From assembly GCA_002691385.1 (NCBI GenBank), contig NZHT01000068.1, positions 4,002 through 54,119 of the forward strand: DNA of 50,118 bases, given 5' to 3'. A program made the translations under genes and the position numbers. The stretch's first letter is position 1, and each line of letters starts with the position of its first letter. This document shows positions 1 through 8,604 of the stretch, piece after piece. The stretch is from Flammeovirgaceae bacterium. Lineage in GTDB: Bacteria > Bacteroidota > Bacteroidia > Cytophagales > Cyclobacteriaceae. The notes under the pieces were generated by a model. The model was given only the letters and a program-made list of their open reading frames with translations. It made no database searches and was not told the DNA's origin.

Positions 1-3
1 ACG

Positions 4-618
4 GTGAAGGTTGAGTATCAGCTCACAGATGAAAATGAGCTCAAGATTAGGTATTTTGCACAATCTGATCAATCTACTATTATCAATCTTACGCATCATT
101 CTTTTTTTAACCTAAAAGGAGCCGGAAATGGTGATGTTAATGATCATCTTATGGAAATTAATGCAGATTATTTTACACCTATAGATGATCAGCTGATTCC
201 TACAGGAGAAATTCGAAAAGTAGTCAATACACCTTTTGACTTTTTATCGCCTACAAAAATTGGGAGTCGATTAGATGAGAAAGACGAACAGTTGAATTAT
301 GGGTATGGATATGATCATAACTATGTATTAAACTCCTCCGATTCAATAGAGAACTTTGCCGCTAGAGTTGTAGAACCACTTTCCAAAAGAACACTCGAGG
401 TATATACCAATCAGCCGGGCATTCAATTTTATGGGGGAAATTTTTTAGATGGTACAGTTAGGGGCAAAAACAACAAGAGGTATGAATATCGTGGCGCTTT
501 CTGTTTAGAAACTCAGCATTTTCCTGATAGTCCTAATCATCCTCAATTCCCCTCAGTAACATTACAAGCAGAGCAATCTTATTATTCCATCTGCGTTTAT
601 AAATTTGGTCTCTTGTGA
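4..618 (+). CDS. galM: Aldose 1-epimerase (galactose mutarotase), C-terminal part, truncated by window start
   Basis: Translation has mutarotase features: NLTHHSFFNLKG, GYGYDHNYVLN, LEVYTNQPGIQFYGGNFLDG, FCLETQHFPDSPNHPQFPS. The N-terminus lies outside the window. Confidence 0.93.
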   Translation: MKVEYQLTDENELKIRYFAQSDQSTIINLTHHSFFNLKGAGNGDVNDHLMEINADYFTPIDDQLIPTGEIRKVVNTPFDFLSPTKIGSRLDEKDEQLNYGYGYDHNYVLNSSDSIENFAARVVEPLSKRTLEVYTNQPGIQFYGGNFLDGTVRGKNNKRYEYRGAFCLETQHFPDSPNHPQFPSVTLQAEQSYYSICVYKFGLL

Positions 619-673
619 AGAAGATAATAAAATCTTTTTTGAACGTTTTTAATCAAAAAAAGGTAAACTTAAT

Positions 674-3600
674 ATGAGAGTTATTTTATTCTTTTTTTTT
701 GTTGCTTTTTTCTTATCGATTATAATTTCATGTAATGAGTCAAGGAATAACAAGTTAATAGTTATAAATCAGGAAGATGGATCATACATTAAGTTGAGAA
801 GTGAGTGTATACAAATTATTCAAACAAGTTCTTTCGATTTTGAGATTGTAGATTCAGAAAGTTTAAGGCTCGGAGATTCACTATGGAAAAATAACGCTTT
901 AATTATATTTTCAGATCCTCAAATGCTGAATCCACAATGGCAATCAGATATTCAAAGGTACGTTCAAACTGGAGGGACGCTATTGATGCCAACCGATACT
1001 ATTAATTCATATTATTGGCCTTGGTTGTATCAGGCGCAAATCAAAAAAGGGAGGAATTATGATGGAGGGGAAATTATTTTTTTTCATGATTCAACTAACT
1101 TCAAAGCATTGTTGAATAGCTCCTTAGGGATGCAGAGTATTCAAGCTGATCAAGTTAAAAGTCGGCAAGCGCCTAATAACAGTAGATTTACAAAAATAAT
1201 TTTAGACGGGGAGGTAAATGAGCCCATGGAGCTTGCTGTACTTCCAGGTGGCCGTGTTTTGTTTATCGAAAGAGAAGGTAATTTTAAAGTTTATGACCCT
1301 GAGATGCGGACTACCAAGCTACTACATACCTTTGATGTAAGTACTGAGGGTAATTATGAGGACGGAATGCTTGGTTTAACCATTGACCCGAATTACAAGG
1401 ACAATAACTGGATATATATTTATTATTCACCGAAGGGTGGGCGTCCCAGACAAAATCTTTCAAGATTTGTTTTGGCTTATCAGGATAGCCTTTTGTTGCA
1501 GAGTGAAAAAGTCATGCTTGAAGTAGCCGTTCAACGTGAAACTTGTTGCCATTCAGGAGGGTCTTTATCATTTGGGCCTAATGGAAATTTGTTTTTAAGT
1601 ACCGGTGATAATACGAGTTCTAAAGAGTCAGATGGATATTCCCCCTTGGATGAAAGAATAGGTAGGTCTCCTTTTGATGCCCAAAAGGGAGCTTCAAATA
1701 CTCATGACCTTCGAGGGAAAATATTAAGAATAACTCCAAAGAAGGACGGTACCTATACAATTCCTGGAGGGAATTTGTTTTCCCCTGATGGCACTGAAGG
1801 TCGTCCGGAAATCTTTGCCATGGGCTGCAGAAATCCATTCAGATTCTCAGTTGATAAGAAGACGGGATATGTATATTGGGGAGAAGTGGGTCCTGATTCA
1901 GGAAAAGATAGTGAACTCGGACCCCAGAGTTATGATGAGTGGAATCAAGCAAAAACTCCGGGTAATTATGGATGGCCTTATTTTGAGGCTGACAATAAAG
2001 CATATCCCATGCTCAACTTTGCAACCAATGAAATTGGACTACCGCAAAATCCCCTTCGTCCTCTCAATGAGTCTCCTAACAATACCGGTGCTAAAGTATT
2101 GCCCCCTGCTAGATCTCCCATGATTTGGTATCCTTATGGGGTATCAGATAAATGGCCAATGTTGGGTAAGGGATCACGTAGTGCCATGGCAGGGCCAATT
2201 TATTATGAGCCTAATACACCCTCTAAAACTGCTTTTCCAGAGTATTATGATGGTAAATTGTTTATATATGAATGGGCGAGAAGTTGGATAAAAGTGGTAT
2301 CTTTTGATGAAGACTGGAGCGTGATAAAAATTGAACCTTTTTTGCCGAATGAAAAGTTTAACAAACCGATAGATATGGAATTTGATCAAAATGGGAACAT
2401 GTATTTATTGGAATATGGAGCCAATTACTTTGCTAATAATATCGAAGCCAAGCTTGTCAAAATTGAATATAATAGAGGGAACAGAATACCTCAAGCCTTC
2501 ATTCAAGCCACTAAGACAAAGGGAGCAGCTCCTTTTAGCGTTACCTTTTCAGCTAGTCAATCCTATGATTATGATTTGAATGATACATTGGTTTTTGATT
2601 GGAGCATAAGTGATGGGCGCAAATTCAGTGGCGAAAATATTAGTTTGACGTTTGATTCCATTGGGATCTATGAAATTGTCCTGAAAGTGATGGATCGTAA
2701 TGGAGGAGAGGCAACCTCTTTTTCACAGGTTAGTGTAGGAAATGCACCTCCAGAAATTGATTTAAGAATTGAAGGTAATCAATCGTTTTACTTTGGTGAA
2801 AGCAAACGAAATTATCATATTGAAGTTGCTGATTTGGAAGATGGATCGTTGTCTGCAGGAACAATAAATTCTGATGAGATAAAAGTTAATTTTTCTTATT
2901 TACCCGGAGCTCATGATTTGGCCCTCCTTGGAGAAGCATTCTATGAAAATTCTAATCTCCCAATAAAAGGGAAACAATTGATTGAGGGTAGTGATTGTAG
3001 TTCATGTCATGCGATGGAGTCAGCTTCAATTGGACCAAGCTTTAATCAAATTGCTGAAAGGTATGAAAGTAGTTCAGCCAACATTTCTATGTTGGCTATG
3101 AAAATTATTCAAGGAGGTAACGGAAATTGGGGCCATAGTTTGATGGCAGCCCATCCAGATTTATCAATTAGTGATGCTGAAAGTATGGTTGAATATATTC
3201 TCGCTGTCAAGGATAAAAATTATTCATCGAGTTTACCTGTGGCAGGAACATTTCTGTTAAGAGAATCTCAAAACAAAGCTGATAAAGGCATATATGTTAT
3301 TTCAGTTGGCTATAAAGATCATGGATATGAAGGAATTCCTTCTATTGAAGCTTCTAAAATATTGTTTTTGAGAGCCCCGTACATACAGGCTGAGGATTAT
3401 GATGTATTTAAAAATGTAGAACAGCAAAGACCAAATGGTGGATCTTTTGCTTATGTAAGTAGCTTAAGAAATGGATCATATGTTGGATTTGATAATATAG
3501 ACTTGAATGGAATTGGCGAAATTTCAATCAAGGTAATGCCTATCTCTGGAGGGAAAATAGCTCTTTTTCAAGGCGGACTTGATGGAGAACCTTTGGCTGA

Positions 3601-3778
3601 ATTATATATTGCTAGTTCTGATAAAAGTCCAAGTTGGGTGGAAGAAAACTTTGTTGAATATAATTTCACCATTGATGCAGTAAGTGACGCTTCAGAAGTC
3701 CTTTACTTTTTGTTCAGTGATGCTGATAATATGAAGGTTGATATGAACTTGGATCAAATTATTTTTAAGCAGAGATAG
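674..3778 (+). CDS. Multidomain lipoprotein: ThuA-like N-terminus, GSDH/PQQ-type sugar dehydrogenase beta-propeller, PKD domain, cytochrome c (CSSCH), CBM6-like C-terminus
   Basis: Lipobox-like SIIISC signal. GSDH motifs (LAVLPGGRVLFIEREGNFKVY, GLTIDPNY, CCHSGGSLSFGPNGNLFLSTGDNT, LRGKILRI, YGWPYFEADNKAY). PKD-like region. Heme-c motif CSSCH at about 2996-3010. C-terminal YIQAEDYD... region resembling CBM6. Confidence 0.85.
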   Translation: MRVILFFFFVAFFLSIIISCNESRNNKLIVINQEDGSYIKLRSECIQIIQTSSFDFEIVDSESLRLGDSLWKNNALIIFSDPQMLNPQWQSDIQRYVQTGGTLLMPTDTINSYYWPWLYQAQIKKGRNYDGGEIIFFHDSTNFKALLNSSLGMQSIQADQVKSRQAPNNSRFTKIILDGEVNEPMELAVLPGGRVLFIEREGNFKVYDPEMRTTKLLHTFDVSTEGNYEDGMLGLTIDPNYKDNNWIYIYYSPKGGRPRQNLSRFVLAYQDSLLLQSEKVMLEVAVQRETCCHSGGSLSFGPNGNLFLSTGDNTSSKESDGYSPLDERIGRSPFDAQKGASNTHDLRGKILRITPKKDGTYTIPGGNLFSPDGTEGRPEIFAMGCRNPFRFSVDKKTGYVYWGEVGPDSGKDSELGPQSYDEWNQAKTPGNYGWPYFEADNKAYPMLNFATNEIGLPQNPLRPLNESPNNTGAKVLPPARSPMIWYPYGVSDKWPMLGKGSRSAMAGPIYYEPNTPSKTAFPEYYDGKLFIYEWARSWIKVVSFDEDWSVIKIEPFLPNEKFNKPIDMEFDQNGNMYLLEYGANYFANNIEAKLVKIEYNRGNRIPQAFIQATKTKGAAPFSVTFSASQSYDYDLNDTLVFDWSISDGRKFSGENISLTFDSIGIYEIVLKVMDRNGGEATSFSQVSVGNAPPEIDLRIEGNQSFYFGESKRNYHIEVADLEDGSLSAGTINSDEIKVNFSYLPGAHDLALLGEAFYENSNLPIKGKQLIEGSDCSSCHAMESASIGPSFNQIAERYESSSANISMLAMKIIQGGNGNWGHSLMAAHPDLSISDAESMVEYILAVKDKNYSSSLPVAGTFLLRESQNKADKGIYVISVGYKDHGYEGIPSIEASKILFLRAPYIQAEDYDVFKNVEQQRPNGGSFAYVSSLRNGSYVGFDNIDLNGIGEISIKVMPISGGKIALFQGGLDGEPLAELYIASSDKSPSWVEENFVEYNFTIDAVSDASEVLYFLFSDADNMKVDMNLDQIIFKQR

Positions 3779-3858
3779 TTTTGTACCGTTCCAATAGGTT
3801 CTTTGTTCATTGGTATAAAATATGTATGTGATATATTAATTTATATTAATTTCACCGC

Positions 3859-6105
3859 GTGAAAAAGAGAGGTAGTATAGCATTTTTCTTTGCTCTGACT
3901 AGTATTCTTTTTGTTGAATTGGTTGCACAGAACAAGCTGAATTTACAAGAGATTTATCAGCTTAGCATCGGTCGTACAACCGAAAGGATAAAAATTGATG
4001 GATCATTAGATGAAGAGGTTTGGAAAACCTCAGCAGTGGCTACTGATTTTTGGGTGAGTTTCCCCATGGATGGGATACGTGCTTCGCCAGAATTAAAAAC
4101 CCTGGTAAGATTAACTTATGACGATGAATTTATATATGTCGCAGCGGAGTGTATCGGCCCAGGGCCGTACATTATTCAGTCTTTGAAAAGAGATAACCCC
4201 TTGTTTTGGAGAGGAGATGCTTTTGGTTTGGTATTTGACCCTGTCAACGAAAGAAGTAATGGTTTTGTTTTTGCAGTAAATCCTGAAGCGGTTCAAAGTG
4301 AATCGCTTATTACTGGTCAAACAGGACGTCGAGGCAATAGTGGATCTGTGAGTGGAATCAACGGTGCTTGGGACAACAAATGGTATTCAGAAGTTCAAAT
4401 TCTAGAGGATAGATGGACCGTTGAAATAGCTATTCCTTTTAAGTCATTAAGGTTTGGCGATAAGCTCGAATGGGGAGTCAATTTTTTAAGAGGAGATGCA
4501 AAGAACAACAGTTATCATACTTGGTCGCCCGTGCCTGTCCAATTCAGAGGTGTAGATTTGGGATATACCGGTAAGTTGATTTGGGATAAAGCTCCTGGTA
4601 AGACTAAAAAAAACATATCAGCAATTCCTTATTTACTTGGTTTGGGGAAAAAAAATTTTGAAACAAATGCACTATTCGATCAGGTTCAAAGGGTTGGATT
4701 AGATGCTAAAGTAGCTGTGACTTCCAGCTTGAATTTGGATTTGACAATAAACCCTGATTTTTCTCAGGTAGACGTGGATGAGCAGCAGACGAATCTTACT
4801 ACAGTTAATTTACGATTTCCAGAGCGGCGACTCTTTTTTCTAGAAAACAGTGATATATTTAGTGATTTTGGAATCCCACCCATGCGACCTTTTTTTAGTC
4901 GAAAAATTGGCTTAGATGAGGATGGGAATACGATTCCTATTCTATACGGAGCTAGATTAAGTGGTAATTTGAATAAAAACTTGAGGATGAGTCTTATGAA
5001 TAGTCAGACCAAATCTGAAGAGCTTCCAGGCAATAATTATACTTCGTTTGCTGTTCGTCAAAGAGTATTTGAGCGGTCTATTATCAAAGGATATTTTCAT
5101 AATCGAAAGAGGATGACAAATACAACTGTATTGCATGATGATTATAACAGTGTTGGTGGATTGGAGTTTGGTTATCGTTCTCAGAATGGCAAATGGCAGG
5201 GATCCGGAGGTTATGGTATAGCTTTTACCGAGGATGATAATGATCAAAATCATTTTTATAGTGCTTCTACTGGATTTGATGGTAAGGCATTTAACTTTTA
5301 TGCCAATGTCTCGGGCGTGGGGGATGGTTATCAAAATGATTTTGGTTTTATTCCACGTAAAAACCATTACGATGCGATAGATGATACCACCTATATCATT
5401 GGATTTGATCATGTTTATTCAAGAATAGGCTATACTTTTTATCCTGATAACAATTCGATCAATCAGCATGGTATAAGATTAAGTTTTGTTGGTGATTGGA
5501 CGGCCACTTCAAATGAGTTGATAGCTAAAACTTTTGATTTGAGGTATAATTTTTCCTTTGTCAATTCAAGCACATTATTGTTGACCTACAAGCATGAAGA
5601 TGTCAATTTACTTTATCCTTTTGGTTTCACTGAAGATAACGCCCCACTCCCTAGTGGTATGTATAATTTTAATTATGGAGAGATCAAGTATCAAAGTGAT
5701 AACAGGCGCATAGTGAATATCCGCTCCGGATTTCGCTATGGAGGCTTTTATAACGGCACTCGGCTCGAAACTTCTATTGCCGCTAATTATCGGGCGCAGC
5801 CTTGGGGAAATTTCAGTGTCAATTTCATTTATAATGATTTAAGATTTCCGGGTATTTATGGCCATCAGCCACTTTTTTTGTTGGGGCCTAAAGCTGAAAT
5901 TTCCTTTTCTAGAAATTTATTTTGGACAACTTTTTTCCAATACAATACGCAGCGTGACAATTTCAATATCAATAGCCGTATCCAATGGAGGTACTTGCCA
6001 ATGTCTGATTTATTTATAGTGTACTCAGACAATTATATGGTAGAAAATTTTGGACCTAGGAATCGTACATTGGTTTTAAAGTTGAATTATTGGCTTAATA
6101 TTTAG
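3859..6105 (+). CDS. DUF5916 family protein (CBM9-like N-terminal domain plus outer-membrane beta-barrel)
   Basis: KIDGSLDEEVWKTS... CBM9-like start; NPDFSQVDVDEQQTNLTTVNLRFPERRLFFLENSDIF signature; beta-barrel-like C-terminus ending in KLNYWLNI. GTG start in the ORF call. Confidence 0.85.
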   Translation: MKKRGSIAFFFALTSILFVELVAQNKLNLQEIYQLSIGRTTERIKIDGSLDEEVWKTSAVATDFWVSFPMDGIRASPELKTLVRLTYDDEFIYVAAECIGPGPYIIQSLKRDNPLFWRGDAFGLVFDPVNERSNGFVFAVNPEAVQSESLITGQTGRRGNSGSVSGINGAWDNKWYSEVQILEDRWTVEIAIPFKSLRFGDKLEWGVNFLRGDAKNNSYHTWSPVPVQFRGVDLGYTGKLIWDKAPGKTKKNISAIPYLLGLGKKNFETNALFDQVQRVGLDAKVAVTSSLNLDLTINPDFSQVDVDEQQTNLTTVNLRFPERRLFFLENSDIFSDFGIPPMRPFFSRKIGLDEDGNTIPILYGARLSGNLNKNLRMSLMNSQTKSEELPGNNYTSFAVRQRVFERSIIKGYFHNRKRMTNTTVLHDDYNSVGGLEFGYRSQNGKWQGSGGYGIAFTEDDNDQNHFYSASTGFDGKAFNFYANVSGVGDGYQNDFGFIPRKNHYDAIDDTTYIIGFDHVYSRIGYTFYPDNNSINQHGIRLSFVGDWTATSNELIAKTFDLRYNFSFVNSSTLLLTYKHEDVNLLYPFGFTEDNAPLPSGMYNFNYGEIKYQSDNRRIVNIRSGFRYGGFYNGTRLETSIAANYRAQPWGNFSVNFIYNDLRFPGIYGHQPLFLLGPKAEISFSRNLFWTTFFQYNTQRDNFNINSRIQWRYLPMSDLFIVYSDNYMVENFGPRNRTLVLKLNYWLNI

Positions 6106-6178
6106 GACTCAGTCTTCTTTTTTGAGGAATGGTATTGAGAAAATAATTTATGCTATGTTTGAGTTTTTTTAGTTAAAT

Positions 6179-8404
6179 ATGGGATTTAATTCTCTCCGTT
6201 TTCTTTATCTTCTTTGTTTTTTACTTCTTTCTAATGTGGTGTTTGCGCAAAACAATGCAGCAACTTACCAATTAAATATTAAAAAGCTGAATGAAATAGT
6301 TCGTCTGGACGGGATACTTGATGAGCCTTTCTGGGAAGATATTGAAACAGCTAGTGATTTTTGGATGAACTTTCCAGTGGGAGGCACTCTAGTTGACAAT
6401 GAATTTCAAACCTCAGTAAAGATTGCTTACGATGATGATTTTATTTATTTAGGAGTTGAATGTTATGGAGAAGGACCATTTTTAGTTCAATCTCTGAAAA
6501 GGGACAATGATTCATTTTGGAATGGAGATGCGTTTGCAGTTATTTTAGATCCTGTAAATGAGCGAACAAATGGGTTTATTTTTGGTGTGAATTCCGCAGG
6601 TGTTCAAACCGAAGCATTGATTACTGGCGAACCGGCACGACGAGGAGGTCAGATATCCGGATATAATAAGGCTTGGGATAACAAATGGTATACCGAAGCC
6701 AGTGTAACTGAAAATGGGTGGACTGCTGAGATGATGATTCCGTTTAAATCATTGCGTTTTGGGGAGAAAGATCGTTGGGGCATTAATTTTGTTAGAATAG
6801 ATGCAGCTAACAATGCCAATCATTCTTGGGCACCTGTACCCATTCAATTTTATGGAACCGATCTCGGTTACTTGGGACAATTGATTTGGGATAAACCGCC
6901 AAAGAATGAAAAAAGAAATATTTCATTTGTTCCTTACCTACTCGGAGATGCTTACAAAGATTATGATAGTAAGGGTGATTTTAGCCAAAGTTTTGCTTTG
7001 GGAATGGATGCTAAAATAGCTATTAACTCAAATTTAAACCTTGATTTAACGGTCAATCCGGATTTTTCTCAAGTAGACGTAGATGAGCAGCAAACCAATT
7101 TGACCACAGTTAATTTAAGATTCCCTGAGCGAAGACTTTTTTTTCTGGAAAACAGTGATATTTTTAGTAATTTTGGAACAAATGCTAAACCTTTTTTTAG
7201 TCGTAAAATAGGATTAGATGATGATGGAAACACCATTCCAATCCTTTATGGGGCCAGATTAAGTGGTAATTTAAACAAAAATCTTAGGGTAGGTCTGATG
7301 AATACACAGACTCAAGAGCAAGAACTACCTGGTAACAATTATAGTTCATTGGCACTCCATCAGAGAGTATTTAAAAGGTCTGTCTTAAAAGGATATTTTC
7401 ATAATAGAGTAGGATATGCAGATGGCTCCGTCCAAAGAGATAACTTTAATCGCATTGGAGGACTTGAGTTCAATTATTCTTCTCAGGATAGTAAATGGCG
7501 GGCTATCGCGGGCTATGGATTGGCTTTTTCCAATGAAAATCAAAATGACAACCATTTATTCAATTTCTTTGGTGGCTATGGGGGTAGAGTTTTTAATGTA
7601 TTTTTAAACATCAGTGGATTGGGCGATAATTATATCAATGATTTCAGTTTGATACCCAGGCAAAAACATTATGATGCCGTAGAGGATACTACCTACATAC
7701 TAGGTTTTAATCATTGGTGGGCGACTATTGGATATAAGTTTTATCCGGAAAACACTTTCATCAATCAGCACGGATTTAGTTTGACCACCAATGGAGACCG
7801 AACAGCTACCTCTAATGAACTGATTCAAGATAAACATCAATTTTCTTATAAATTTTTGATGAAGAATACGAGTACTTTAGAACTTACTTATTCACATGAA
7901 GGTATTAATCTTTTATACCCCTTTTCATTTACTGATGAAGAGCCCTTGCTGGCACAACTGTATAGATTTGATTACGGTCAGATCAAATATGTAACAGATA
8001 AGCGTCGTGAAATTAAGTTAACGACTGGATACACTTATGGCAGTTTTTATAATGGTACCCGAACAGAATTTTCTCTGGCAGTTGATTATCGTGTACAGCC
8101 ATGGGGAAATTTTAGTCTTAATTTTGTTCAAAATAATTTAGTATTCTCAGGAAATCATGGAGCAGAGAAGCTTTTATTATTAGGTCCCAAGGCTGAAATT
8201 AATTTTTCTAAGAATTTTTTTTGGACCACTTTTATGCAGTATAATACCCAAAGTGATAATTTCAATATAAATAGTAGGCTTCAGTGGCGCTATAAGCCGA
8301 TGTCTGACTTATTTATTGTTTATTCCGACAATTATCTGGTAGAATATTTTGAGCCACGTAATCGGGCCCTCGTTTTAAAGCTAAATTATTGGTTTAATTT
8401 ATAG
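6179..8404 (+). CDS. DUF5916 family protein, paralogue of the preceding gene
   Basis: Near-collinear with 3859..6105, including the NPDFSQVDVDEQQTNLTTVNLRFPERRLFFLENSDIFSNFG block; signal peptide ending ...LLLSNVVFAQ. Confidence 0.85.
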   Translation: MGFNSLRFLYLLCFLLLSNVVFAQNNAATYQLNIKKLNEIVRLDGILDEPFWEDIETASDFWMNFPVGGTLVDNEFQTSVKIAYDDDFIYLGVECYGEGPFLVQSLKRDNDSFWNGDAFAVILDPVNERTNGFIFGVNSAGVQTEALITGEPARRGGQISGYNKAWDNKWYTEASVTENGWTAEMMIPFKSLRFGEKDRWGINFVRIDAANNANHSWAPVPIQFYGTDLGYLGQLIWDKPPKNEKRNISFVPYLLGDAYKDYDSKGDFSQSFALGMDAKIAINSNLNLDLTVNPDFSQVDVDEQQTNLTTVNLRFPERRLFFLENSDIFSNFGTNAKPFFSRKIGLDDDGNTIPILYGARLSGNLNKNLRVGLMNTQTQEQELPGNNYSSLALHQRVFKRSVLKGYFHNRVGYADGSVQRDNFNRIGGLEFNYSSQDSKWRAIAGYGLAFSNENQNDNHLFNFFGGYGGRVFNVFLNISGLGDNYINDFSLIPRQKHYDAVEDTTYILGFNHWWATIGYKFYPENTFINQHGFSLTTNGDRTATSNELIQDKHQFSYKFLMKNTSTLELTYSHEGINLLYPFSFTDEEPLLAQLYRFDYGQIKYVTDKRREIKLTTGYTYGSFYNGTRTEFSLAVDYRVQPWGNFSLNFVQNNLVFSGNHGAEKLLLLGPKAEINFSKNFFWTTFMQYNTQSDNFNINSRLQWRYKPMSDLFIVYSDNYLVEYFEPRNRALVLKLNYWFNL

Positions 8405-8604
8405 GGTCATATGTTGATCAATAAGGATAAAGGCGAGCCTAATTGAAAATAGTTGATATGATAGTTTTATGGATTTTTCATAGATAATTCTAACGAATTA
8501 AGAAAATCTGTTATTTGAGATAAAAATTCTCTATTCATAGTTTTAATCCTTGTTTCATTAATTAAAAATGAAGAAAGTATATTTTTTTATTTTATTTGGT
8601 TAGA

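Noticed and set aside
1788-2123. 111 aa plus-strand ORF inside the sugar dehydrogenase fusion
   Set aside because: Alternative-frame ORF fully contained in a strongly supported gene.
4957-5412. 151 aa minus-strand ORF inside the first DUF5916 gene
   Set aside because: Antisense shadow of a well-supported gene; composition (I/K/S-rich, no domain) not protein-like.
8569-8604. Tiny ORF MKKVYFFILFG* immediately upstream of the MG2-plug gene
   Set aside because: Signal-peptide-like but only 11 codons; could be chance in AT-rich DNA. No evidence of a leader peptide function.
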